64,000 nt of DNA from Paulinella micropora (Eukaryota > Cercozoa > Imbricatea > Euglyphida > Paulinellidae). The stretch lies in contig WBZZ01000897.1 of NCBI GenBank assembly GCA_019918135.1, forward strand, positions 587,501 through 651,500, given 5' to 3'. Position 1 is the first letter of the stretch, and each line of letters begins with the position of its first letter. A program made the translations under genes and the position numbers. Positions 36,479 through 45,330 of the stretch are shown piece by piece. The notes under the pieces are model-generated. The model saw nothing but the letters and a program-made list of their open reading frames with translations. It was not told where the DNA came from and ran no database searches.

Positions 36479-36814
36479 ACTAGATGGGCTAGGAAGGCAG
36501 ATGCCTATTAATAGTGTTAAAATACGTACATAAGTGTTGGCTGTCTCGCACGGTAAGTTCTTTTCAGATAACCTCACAATACATAGGGTGATAATGGCGA
36601 TAATGATACCCATTTGAAATAAGTATTTAATAAGTCGGCTGTCGGTTGGTCTGTTTTTTATACAACAACAATTCCAGTTGTCTTCCAATTCGTGCTCTAC
36701 TTTTTTTTCTTCATTCTTCAACGAAATATCCAAAACACGATTTTTCAACTCTGGTGTTAGTTCTCCATCTGCCATATCAATGAGTGGAGGTGAAGGGTGT
36801 AATCTAGGTGGCAT
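36467..36814 (-). CDS. Conserved single-pass membrane protein, E2 copy
   Basis: 115 aa with MADGELTPELK, NWNCCC and MGIIIAIITLCIV. Represents the insertion-free form of the E1 gene. ATG overlaps the fibre stop region. Confidence 0.85.
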   Translation of the reverse strand: MPPRLHPSPPLIDMADGELTPELKNRVLDISLKNEEKKVEHELEDNWNCCCIKNRPTDSRLIKYLFQMGIIIAIITLCIVRLSEKNLPCETANTYVRILTLLIGICLPSPSSSKK

Positions 36815-39800
36815 TAGAAGGTTCTGCTACTAAATTGGTTTGGTCTTGTAATATATTAAGTAAAGTTTTATTTTCTTTTTCTAAATTATTCACCTTCTCT
36901 GACAATTGTTGAACGGCTTTAATTAACGGGGCGATAAACTCGGAATAACCTATACCATAACCAACATCACCACTATCAACACATTTAACATCTTCTGGAT
37001 TGATACTTACACCCTTCAATTCGTATTCCGCTCTTTGCTTTGGACACGGAACCATAATTGTTTCTTTTATAAATCCGCCAAAATCTAGCATATCCATTTC
37101 TGTTAGTATTTCTTCTAATTCTTGTGCTATTAAGCCAGTCCTACATTTCTTTTTGTCGTCAATCATACGATAGCAAACTGGATTTAACTTATTAATAAAA
37201 TCTAAGCCTAAGCAATCCTTTATATCTTCTTTTTTTCTCCTGTCTGAATATTGAATAGGATTAGACAATACCCATAATTGCCCATCGCTTGCTTTCAAAG
37301 ACATTAAAGCAGTATTTGAATTATTCTCCCATATGAACCCACTCGTTGAAGAACCATTCACTCTAAATCTAATAGAATAAGAAGTTAATCCTCCGCCTAC
37401 TCCTCCTGCTGGTGCTGTTCCTCCACTTAACGATTTACTTGCCCCAGACTGGCTCATATAAATCCCCCAGTTTGAATCTCCAATGTCCCACATAAATATT
37501 CCTCTCGCATTCGTCCCGTCTGTTTGTCCTTGAATTGCTATTTTTGACCCATTAGTTGATGCTGATGCCGTTGTTAGCACCCCAGAATATGTAATCCCCG
37601 CATTTGCCGTAATCAATCCTTTTGCCCATAATGTCCCGTTTGCCCCATTCAACGACATTAACAATTGCTCTGCTGAATTCTCCCACACAAAACCCATTGT
37701 AGAATCATTAGCAACCCTAAACCGAAAACTATACGAACTAAAATCATTTCCTGAAACGGCTAAACCATTTGCCAAACTTCTAGTGTTTAGAGCCCCGCCA
37801 GATGCCGCATAAATTCCCCAACTCGTATTAGTCGTATCCCATAGAAATATTCCTTTTGCATTTGTTCCGTCTGTTACTCCCTGAACTCCTATTTTCGCTC
37901 CACTTGTATTTGTTGCTGATGTTAGTGTTCCCGTGTATGTTATCCCCGCATTTGCTGTTATTAATCCACTCGCAGTGATCGTAGTTGTTGATACACCAGC
38001 ACTAGCCGTTATTAGACCTTTTGTCCATAAAGTCCCGTTTGCCCCGTTTAATGACATTAACAATTGTTCGGACGAGTTCTCCCAGATAAATCCGTCGGTT
38101 GAAGCATTACTTACCCTAAATCTAACGGCAAAAGAAGTGAAATCATTGCCTGCAACCGCAGACCCTCCCGCTAGACTTCTGGTATTTGTGGCTCCCCCAT
38201 TTGAAGCCATATAAATGCCATAACTGGTGTTGCCAGTGTCCCACAAAAATATTCCTCTCGTATTACCTCCATTAGTATTTCCTTGTATAACTATGCTAGA
38301 ACCTCCTGTCGCTGTTAATAACCCACTTGCGGTTGCTGTTGTTGTTGATATACCCGCATTTGCCGTTATTAATCCACTCGCGGTTGCTGTTGTTGTTGAT
38401 ATACCCGCGGTTGAAGTAATTGTAGTTCCCGTTATTGTTCCGCCATTTGTTATGTTGTTTGAGTTCATATCCAAAGCACCATAAAACCGCATACCGCCCG
38501 CATTGTTAAAACGGACGATGTCAGATGAAGCACTTTTATTATCCAAAAGTTTTGAAATATAAAGTCCCGCCCCTTTTACATCAGATGCTACATTCGTAAA
38601 TACATAACCTCGTTGGTTCGTGGTTCCACTTGAAGCAGTATTTAGAGTAAATAAGAAATACTGATAATCACCCGTTGTCTGTGAAAAGAATATATCTCCT
38701 CCGTTTTGGTTTAATATCCTCGCCCCATTATATGTTATATTTCCACCATTAATGATATCCACATTATTGAAATCGGCTTGGCTTAATAAGGTCAGTGCTC
38801 TTACATCATTTCTACTTCCATTAAATATTTTAATTCCCGTTATGGTTTGGTCGCCTGTTAGTTTTACATTTTGCCCGTCCAATGTGTCCGCATAACCTTT
38901 TGTTGCGCCATCGGTCGCTAATGTCGGAGTTCCAAGGTTGGCTATTTTGCTACTATTACAATCTAGCCCCGAAGCATTTACCCAGCCGACAATCGTCCCG
39001 TCAATAATAAAACTTATTTTTTTCGCAGAAATTTCAAAGTTGTAATATGTCGCTGTTTTCATATCCAAACTAGCAATTGACCCGATATTACTGGTAGAAT
39101 TGAAAACCACGAATGTTCCTTTTGTTTTCGCATTGATTGAATTTCCCGTTATTTCAACACCACTGCTATATGTCTTAATTCCTGCTATGGTTTGGTTTCC
39201 TGTTAGTTTCACATTTTGCCCGTCTAATGTATCCACATAACTTTTGTTTGCCCCGTCCGTTGTTGCTGTTGGTGTGGCTAAGTTTGTTATTTTTCTATTG
39301 TTTAAAGATAGTGTCGTGCCCGTTGCTGTCGCGATTACATTATCCCCCGCATATAAATCAACATACGAACCCGTTATTTGTATCGGATAATAAGTCGCGG
39401 TTGCTATTTTTTGTGCCACAATCTCTCCTATATTTGTCGCCGTATCAAAGGCAATACCGATACCATCAAAAGCGGTTGGAGCTGTGGCGCCCCGCACTTC
39501 TAATGTTGAAGTAAATTTTTTATTCCCTGCTATGGTCTGGTCTCCTGTTAGTTTGACAACCGAAGTATCAAGGGCAGAAACATCAATACCATCAACGAGA
39601 TTTACATTTGTTATGCTTTGACTTTTCATATCAAGACCAGCACTCGCATTTATTATACTGCTAAATGTTTTAATACCAGCTATGGTTTGGTCTCCTGTTA
39701 GTTTGACGACTGCGGTATCAAGTGCTGATACATCAATGTTGTCAACATTACCCACATTTGTTATATTAAAACCTCCCATATTTAAACTCCCCGTCATAGC

Positions 39801-40787
39801 CGTTGTGCCGTCCTTTGCTAGTTTCGTATCGGTGTATGCTTTTGTTGAAGCATCGCCGTCGTAGAATGGTGCTGGAAGTCCGCTGATTGCTGTTGTGCTG
39901 TTAAAACTTAAAACATTATTTGTCAATGTCATTCCACCCCCTGTTGTTGGAGCAAAAAGTATGGACGAGCCTACAAAAGATAATGGATAGCCCGTCGCCC
40001 CACCTGCCTCCGACGAATAAATAGAACCCATATTATTGTTGTAATTGAAGAATAATTTGCCCGTGTTTAATGGATTTGAGTCTTTTACGGCCACATAAGT
40101 AGTAAATGTTTTGTTTCCTGTTATGGTTTGGTCTCCTGTTAGTTTTACCGCGGAACTATCAATGGCAGAAACATCAATACCATCAACATTGCCGACATTT
40201 GATACATTAAAACCTCCCATATTTAAATCCCCTATCATCATAGCGAGCCCATCCAATCTAAGAAAAGGAGAAGCAACATTTCGCCATTGCCCAGTGCTGT
40301 AAATGAGCAGTTGGTTATCGGCGGGGGTGCCTGTTATGATTACATCACTTAAAGCATCTATTGATTTAGTTGCTATCCTTGTGTCAAAATCTGTATTAAC
40401 CCTTGCTGTGGTGTAGTATAAGTTAGTTCCTTCGGTTAAGTTGGTTGTGCTCTTTGTTGCTAATTGAGTGTCAAACCTAGCATTAGTATAATATAAATTG
40501 GTGCCTTCGGCTAGGTTAGTGGTTGATTTAGTAGTTAGTCGCGCATCAAACCTACCATCAGTATAGTATAGATTAGTGCCTTCTTTTAAGTCAGTCGTTG
40601 ATTTTAAAGCCAACCTCGCATCAAATCGGCTATTAGTAAAATAAAGATTTACGGGGTCAGCATCTTCTGGCACCCTATCTGTGTATAAGCCCACTATGTT
40701 TGTGTTCGTTAAATCAAGATTGGCTATGTCCAGACTATCAACCGCAATTTCAGACAAGCCTAAGAGCGACTTATATTGACTGCCCAT
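36804..40787 (-). CDS. Tail-fibre-like surface protein with S74 domain, E2 copy
   Basis: 1327 aa, intact. The first about 930 residues are almost identical to E1 (YYTDGRFDARL repeats, LTGDQTIAG shaft repeats, GISTTTATASG). From about 38010 downwards the tip differs: two further FLWDT/GIY...FRFRV...SLNGANGTLW modules, then SDRRKKEDIKD starting an S74 chaperone domain distinct from that of E1, and the same final coiled coil (NNLEKENKTLLNILQD). Likely determines host-cell binding. Confidence 0.88.
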   Translation of the reverse strand: MGSQYKSLLGLSEIAVDSLDIANLDLTNTNIVGLYTDRVPEDADPVNLYFTNSRFDARLALKSTTDLKEGTNLYYTDGRFDARLTTKSTTNLAEGTNLYYTNARFDTQLATKSTTNLTEGTNLYYTTARVNTDFDTRIATKSIDALSDVIITGTPADNQLLIYSTGQWRNVASPFLRLDGLAMMIGDLNMGGFNVSNVGNVDGIDVSAIDSSAVKLTGDQTITGNKTFTTYVAVKDSNPLNTGKLFFNYNNNMGSIYSSEAGGATGYPLSFVGSSILFAPTTGGGMTLTNNVLSFNSTTAISGLPAPFYDGDASTKAYTDTKLAKDGTTAMTGSLNMGGFNITNVGNVDNIDVSALDTAVVKLTGDQTIAGIKTFSSIINASAGLDMKSQSITNVNLVDGIDVSALDTSVVKLTGDQTIAGNKKFTSTLEVRGATAPTAFDGIGIAFDTATNIGEIVAQKIATATYYPIQITGSYVDLYAGDNVIATATGTTLSLNNRKITNLATPTATTDGANKSYVDTLDGQNVKLTGNQTIAGIKTYSSGVEITGNSINAKTKGTFVVFNSTSNIGSIASLDMKTATYYNFEISAKKISFIIDGTIVGWVNASGLDCNSSKIANLGTPTLATDGATKGYADTLDGQNVKLTGDQTITGIKIFNGSRNDVRALTLLSQADFNNVDIINGGNITYNGARILNQNGGDIFFSQTTGDYQYFLFTLNTASSGTTNQRGYVFTNVASDVKGAGLYISKLLDNKSASSDIVRFNNAGGMRFYGALDMNSNNITNGGTITGTTITSTAGISTTTATASGLITANAGISTTTATASGLLTATGGSSIVIQGNTNGGNTRGIFLWDTGNTSYGIYMASNGGATNTRSLAGGSAVAGNDFTSFAVRFRVSNASTDGFIWENSSEQLLMSLNGANGTLWTKGLITASAGVSTTTITASGLITANAGITYTGTLTSATNTSGAKIGVQGVTDGTNAKGIFLWDTTNTSWGIYAASGGALNTRSLANGLAVSGNDFSSYSFRFRVANDSTMGFVWENSAEQLLMSLNGANGTLWAKGLITANAGITYSGVLTTASASTNGSKIAIQGQTDGTNARGIFMWDIGDSNWGIYMSQSGASKSLSGGTAPAGGVGGGLTSYSIRFRVNGSSTSGFIWENNSNTALMSLKASDGQLWVLSNPIQYSDRRKKEDIKDCLGLDFINKLNPVCYRMIDDKKKCRTGLIAQELEEILTEMDMLDFGGFIKETIMVPCPKQRAEYELKGVSINPEDVKCVDSGDVGYGIGYSEFIAPLIKAVQQLSEKVNNLEKENKTLLNILQDQTNLVAEPSNAT

Positions 40788-40886
40788 TTAACCGTGCTTC
40801 ACCAAAACCTGTGGAGGTGTATATTTTGGATAATAATTAATCCGTATAAAAATTATTTTTGGTTAGATATACAACCGAAACAAACA

Positions 40887-41395
40887 ATGCCAAGAGGTAA
40901 TAGAGAGATTGCCATAAAAATCTTGAAAAAGCTACTGTAATGAAGAAACAGTATGCGAGGCAGAGAAAGATTGAGAGGGCGAGAGAACTACTAGCGGAGG
41001 AAGAGGCTAAGAATGTGAAAGAAATGAACGAAGACGAAAAGATGGACCATGTGTCAAAGAAACAGTTGGCTAAGGATATGATTGACGGCCGAGACGGTGA
41101 GATAAGTGAGGAGAGCAGTTCGGATGAGGAAGTAGAACACGACTTTGTAGATATCGTAGCCCAACGGGTTGCGGGTATAAAATTAAAGACTAAGCAGAAG
41201 AAGGCGAAGAAAGTGGTAAAAAAGAAAGTGGAAGAGGAGAGTGAGAGTGAGAGCGAGGAAAGTGAGGAAGAGGAACAGCCTAAAAAGGGTAAAGGTAAGA
41301 AGACTGGCCGTGTTAATGTCAATGTTTATGCGGGACAACCAGAGAAGTCAAAAAAAGAAAATAATGATACATCTAAGATATTTTTGAAGTTCTAG
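40887..41395 (+). pseudogene. Acidic/lysine-rich hypothetical protein, E2 copy (one frameshift)
   Basis: ATG 40887 reads MPRGNREIAI, like the E1 MP start, but the A run at 40916-40920 is one base short and that frame stops at TAA 40938-40940. The downstream frame (first ATG 40940) gives 151 aa with the Glu/Ser block, KKGKGKK and FLKF end. Translation from 40940 could still produce most of it. Confidence 0.7.
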
Positions 41396-41450
41396 AAACT
41401 TTTGAAAAAGTTTCACAAAACCTTTTGCTAAAAGATTTTTTAAATCTTTC
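41395..41450 (+). promoter_or_regulatory. Double palindrome between acidic gene and integrase
   Basis: GAAACTTTTGAAAAAGTTTC (41395-41414) then AAAGATT...AATCTTTC (ending 41450). Nearly the reverse complement of 23292-23347 before PolB, so the two replication genes at opposite ends share one leader in mirror orientation. Confidence 0.7.
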
Positions 41451-41459
41451 ATATATAGT

Positions 41460-42461
41460 ATGGATAATAAGCATACAGCACAAAACAACACAGAAAATAA
41501 AAATGAAGTAGTGGAAGATAAGGAAGAACTTGAAAAAAAGAAAATTGAAGAAGCTTCTGAAATACACCATCAATCTAAGACCCCTAAAAAATGGAATACT
41601 ATACTAGCACCTGAACCTGAACCATTAAGCCAAGTGTTTATTGACTTAATGGATATGTCTAAAATAGCTACTAAGAAAGGAAACAAAAACTACAACTTTG
41701 GATTAGTAATGATTGATGTTTATTCTCGTCGTGGCTGGATTGAACCGATAAAAAATAAATCAACTGGTGAAGTATTGGAAGGATTAAAAAAAATGCCGAA
41801 ACCTAAAAGGATTACGTCCGACAACGGGAGTGAATATAAAGGTCAAGTTGCTGAATACTTTAAAGACAACGGAATTCAACATACAACTAACGAAGTTGGC
41901 GACCACCGAACTATGGGTATAGTAGATAGATTTATTAGAACAATAAGAAATGATTTGAATTTTATGTGGGAAGTTAATGACGATTTTGTTTGGGTTCCTT
42001 ACATTAATGAAATTGTTGATAATTATAATAATACATTTCATAATACAATAAAGGCTACACCAATGGAAGTTTATTATGGTAAAAAGAAGAATGACCAAGA
42101 AATATATAGGGCTGGTCTTATTAATAAATTTCCTAAGGGTTCAACCGTGCGAAAAGAACTAGAAAGAACTGTTTTTTCTAAGGGTGATGTTCAGTATTCA
42201 AAGAAAGTATATACAGTTAAAGGTCGGAAAGGCTTTAAGTTAATACTTGGCGACCACGAAATAGTCAGCCCTCAGCAATTATTAAAATCTAAAATGGACG
42301 AACAACCAGACGAAGAAGTTAAATCTCAACTAGCCGACCACATTAAAGAAGTAACGAAAGAAAAAAAGACCGGCCACTTATTGAAATCATTAGATATAAA
42401 ACCTGAAAACATCCGTAGTAGTGCCCGGATTAAAAAGAAAAAAGAGATATTGGATTTGTAA
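41460..42461 (+). CDS. Retroviral-type (rve) integrase, E2 copy
   Basis: 333 aa, intact. FIDLMDMSK, TSDNGSEY, MGIVDRFIRTIRND; C-terminal GRKGFKLIL and SPQQLL. As in E1 the third acidic residue is Asp. No N-terminal HHCC finger is evident. Confidence 0.92.
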   Translation: MDNKHTAQNNTENKNEVVEDKEELEKKKIEEASEIHHQSKTPKKWNTILAPEPEPLSQVFIDLMDMSKIATKKGNKNYNFGLVMIDVYSRRGWIEPIKNKSTGEVLEGLKKMPKPKRITSDNGSEYKGQVAEYFKDNGIQHTTNEVGDHRTMGIVDRFIRTIRNDLNFMWEVNDDFVWVPYINEIVDNYNNTFHNTIKATPMEVYYGKKKNDQEIYRAGLINKFPKGSTVRKELERTVFSKGDVQYSKKVYTVKGRKGFKLILGDHEIVSPQQLLKSKMDEQPDEEVKSQLADHIKEVTKEKKTGHLLKSLDIKPENIRSSARIKKKKEILDL

Positions 42462-42686
42462 GTATTTAATTAATAACTTAATACAACGGGTTAATTGTAA
42501 AAAATATTACTTATTCAATGAAATATTTTCTACAATCAACCTCAGTTTTTGTTGTAGAGGTGTTGAAGCAGAACATGTTTATTTAACAAATATATTCAAC
42601 TTCAACACTTAGTTTTTTTGTTTAATTAACCAAAATCAATTTTGTTTCACTTACACAATCTTGGCTGGAGCTTGGACTGCGGCTAC

Positions 42687-43226
42687 TTAGAATTCAGCTG
42701 CGACTGCGACTCCATCAGCTGGGGCTTGGACATTGTTGACTGCAACTCCATCAGCTGGGGCTTGGGCATTGTTGGCTGCGACTCCATCAGCTGGGGCTTG
42801 GACATTGTTGACTGCAACTCCATCAGCTGGGGCTTGGGCATTGTTGGCTGGTAGTGCAAGCTTTCCGTCAATCCCTTTGTAGATTACATCAACATTCAGG
42901 CCCTTTGTAATAGAGTTTACATTATCAAGAGATTTGAAAACCTCGTAATGTCCATCTTCAAAGAGAACAACCCTTAAATCATATGCTTTGGTTTCGTTTT
43001 TGTAAGATTTCAAAACAGCCCTATGAGCTATCTCTCCATCTTGCAATGCTGGCATATCATTATCGTCAAAAAGGTATGCTTTGTTGGACCCTTGACGAAA
43101 CAGCACATTAGTTGCACCCCTTTCTCTGATTTGCATTGGCGATCTTGCTTTTCTCTCTCCTCCTTTTTTTGCTCCTTTTTTTGCACCTAGCCTCATTGCA
43201 GCCTTAGCTCCAACCATTTCAGCCAT
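42687..43226 (-). CDS. Hypothetical protein with 12-aa C-terminal repeats
   Basis: About 179 aa from ATG 43226. A basic N-terminus (KKGAKKGGERKARSP), a middle domain (NVLFRQGSNKAYLFDDNDMPAL, VVLFEDGHYEVFKSL) and four repeats NNAQAPADGVAV near the end. Not recognised and absent from E1 and E3. More GC-rich than the rest of E2. Preceded by a perfect 14-bp inverted repeat (43239-43252/43266-43279). Confidence 0.6.
   Translation of the reverse strand: MAEMVGAKAAMRLGAKKGAKKGGERKARSPMQIRERGATNVLFRQGSNKAYLFDDNDMPALQDGEIAHRAVLKSYKNETKAYDLRVVLFEDGHYEVFKSLDNVNSITKGLNVDVIYKGIDGKLALPANNAQAPADGVAVNNVQAPADGVAANNAQAPADGVAVNNVQAPADGVAVAAEF
42706..42852 (-). repeat. 36-bp tandem repeat
   Basis: About four units containing CATCAGCTGGGGCTTGG, alternating GGCATT and GACATT variants, so the higher-order unit is 72 bp. 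In frame in the gene above. Confidence 0.9.
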
Positions 43227-43238
43227 TGCTTTCAGCAA

Positions 43239-43279
43239 CCTACATAAACACACAGAGGGACAATATGTGTTTATGTAGG
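43239..43279. repeat. 14-bp perfect inverted repeat
   Basis: CCTACATAAACACA, 13-base spacer, TGTGTTTATGTAGG, directly upstream of the 179-aa gene. Operator or hairpin leader. Confidence 0.75.
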
Positions 43280-43322
43280 GTAGTTTAATGTCTTGCCCAG
43301 GACTTTATATAGTCAGCTATTT

Positions 43323-43805
43323 TTACCCCTCAACCCTATTTCTGTATTTATTATATTTATCCAAAACCATATCAAAGCTATCTCCATTACATATTAACTT
43401 CCTCGCCTGCTCCTCCTCTCTCAAACTCAGTGGTTGCTTTCTAGCTAGCAACCAACTATCCAACAACCTCTCCTCTTTCTTTCTTCTTTCTTCTTCTCTC
43501 TTTCTCTTTCTTTTCATTTTATCATTATTTTTCTTTTTTTGCTTCTCTTCTTCTATCTCTACTAATCTTTCGTCTATCGCATCCTCTCTCTCTTCAAGCT
43601 CTTCTCTCTTTTTTGTCATCTCTTTTATTTTTTCATTTATCAACTCTATTTGATTACTTACTGTTATTTTATGTCTATTTACTATGCTTTCTTGTTTATC
43701 CATATAATATTCTATCCAGTCATTACTGTCTCGCCTTATACTCTCATTATCAGAATTATCAGAATAATTATCAAAGTTATTGAAGTTATCAAAATTATTG
43801 GACAT
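43323..43805 (-). CDS. Hypothetical coiled-coil protein
   Basis: About 160 aa from ATG 43805 (MSNNFDNFNNFDNYSDNSDN, an Asn/Asp-rich start). Long charged coiled coil (IEEEKQKKKN, KRKREEERRKKEERL), then SLREEEQARKLICNGDSFDMVLDKYNKY. No known domain. Specific to E2. The strongly purine-biased composition calls for caution, but the frame is long and the ends are not low-complexity. Confidence 0.55.
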   Translation of the reverse strand: MSNNFDNFNNFDNYSDNSDNESIRRDSNDWIEYYMDKQESIVNRHKITVSNQIELINEKIKEMTKKREELEEREDAIDERLVEIEEEKQKKKNNDKMKRKRKREEERRKKEERLLDSWLLARKQPLSLREEEQARKLICNGDSFDMVLDKYNKYRNRVEG

Positions 43806-44137
43806 ACGGTATATATCACTTTTATATATTTTGGAAGGGGTAATTTGGCCTTCTTTTCGCTTTGTCAAAAACGCGATTTTCAGCAAAGGAGAAAATCTGT
43901 TGGTTTATTTTGCATTTTTCGTGCAAAAAATTACAAGTCATCAATGTTTCGGTCTCGTGTTTCATTTCCTTTTTATTTATCCGTCGCCTATCTAACAGCA
44001 ACTTCAACAAAAAAGAAAAGAAAAAAACGCAAAACCCGTTATATATTTTCTTTTCGCAAATTGACAGCTGTGACTGTGTTCAATGTTGAGAAAGACTACG
44101 TGTGTCATTTTATTAACCGTTTCCGCTTTTTTTTGGA

Positions 44138-44235
44138 AATTGCCTTTTTGTCCCGTGCGGGCCGGCCGTGTGTGTGTCCCTGGTGGCGGGGGGTGTGTAT
44201 TGAAAAAGTGTCTTGTAGTGCGACCCTATACTACT
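44138..44235 (-). repeat. E2 right terminal inverted repeat (98 bp)
   Basis: Reverse complement of 22560-22657, ending CCCTATACTACT. Confidence 0.96.
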
Positions 44236-44241
44236 CCCCTC
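44236..44241 (+). repeat. E2 target site duplication, right
   Basis: CCCCTC, identical to 22554-22559. Confidence 0.93.
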
Positions 44242-44434
44242 TTCTGTCATCAAGACATCACATTCATCCTGCCTATCGATTTCATTTTTCATTGAAGTTT
44301 GCCCCCGTGCGTTTGCGCAGGTTGAGGTCCCAAAACTGCGCGACGTTCTTCATAATCACAACTCAAGCAGTTTAGCTCCGTCTTGTCTCTATGTAGTATC
44401 TCCACGCCAGACGAATTCGAAAGTCCAGTCTTCT

Positions 44435-45330
44435 TCAATGCAGGGAGGGGGGGCGGGCCCGAGGTAGGCAGGGGAGGGGGTCCACGCTTTGGCGTCGAAG
44501 GCAAGGGGCAGATAGGTGCAGGTGGTAGGTCGCCAACTCGCTGAGCAGCTGCAGACTGACCAGGGCGCCACCATGCTTGAACATCTGTTCAACATGCATT
44601 CGTAAGAGAGGGCAAGCAATATTTCTGAAATGCTTCCCTGTTTGGGGTCTGTGCTCGAACAGACCCACCGATGACGCAGTCTCGACCGCACAGATCGCGT
44701 TGGTTGTAGCAAGCTTCACCATTGAAGGACTCTCAGCTGCCGTTGAAGCCGCATTCGTCGTCAGCGTTGTGGCAAGCTCCGTTGCTTCGTCATCGTAAAT
44801 GCCACCTTGTAATCCAATATCACTAATAACAAAGTTATGATTGTCCCTTTGTACATAGCCCAAACTAAGAAAAGGGGCGCCACCGTCGTGTATCAGGCAT
44901 CGACCCATCGACTGCCTCTCAATTGTAGCCACTGTATGCAATGTGTTGCTTGCCTTATTGATCCATCCATCGTCATCCTTTCCGTCCTTTGCGTAACACA
45001 AAGTCAGAGTCCGACGCTCCTCCAGCCCGTCACCGTCCTGGTAGGTAGCTGTAGGGTAGGCCGATTGTTCCAATAGCTCATCACTTACACAGTGGGAAGC
45101 TAAATCGCCGGTAGAAGGTCCACTCAGCACCTCACCCACTGGGTGGAAAGCTGATCCATTAATAAAAGTAATTTCATCGAACCCATGTTCACCGTAGAAC
45201 CAAGGAATTGGTGGTAGCTCAATCTAGCCGCTGTTGACTTGGAACCGTCCGTTCCCACTTCGCCGCTGTCGTTGACGTTGTCGTTGCCTCGTCGTAGCAG
45301 CTGAATCCATCGTTAAAAAAAAATTACGTT
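44435..45330 (-). other. Host-like coding region, not recognised
   Basis: A minus-strand frame open from about 45210 to 44435 (234 codons from a GTG; no ATG near its start) has balanced composition (HCVSDELLEQSAYP, GWINKASNTLHTVATIE, HNFVISDIGLQGGIYDDE) and could be a host exon or part of a transposon. A second frame starts at ATG 45312 (MDSAATTRQRQRQ) and stops after about 28 codons, so an intron or frameshift may lie between. No motif identified. Confidence 0.4.

Larger units (their letters stand above)
22560..44235. mobile_element. Complete Polinton/Maverick element E2
   Basis: 21,676 bp with 98-bp inverted repeats starting AG and ending CT and a 6-bp target duplication. Gene order is that of E1 inverted, without nucleases and with a lipase plus two extra genes near the right end. 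Capsid, penton, ATPase, protease, fibre and integrase are all uninterrupted. PolB and the acidic gene each have a one-base shift, and the ExoX-like gene has one stop. It is the best preserved copy here and, in view of the intact TSD, inserted fairly recently. Confidence 0.96.

Noticed and set aside
42642..42854. Tandem repeats near 42.7 kb as a possible CRISPR array
   Set aside because: Units are contiguous 36-bp coding repeats without unique spacers; eukaryotic context.
43650..44375. 241-aa plus-strand ORF running through the E2 right TIR
   Set aside because: Low-complexity composition, crosses the element end into host DNA, and shares TIR-derived peptides with 22317-22655.
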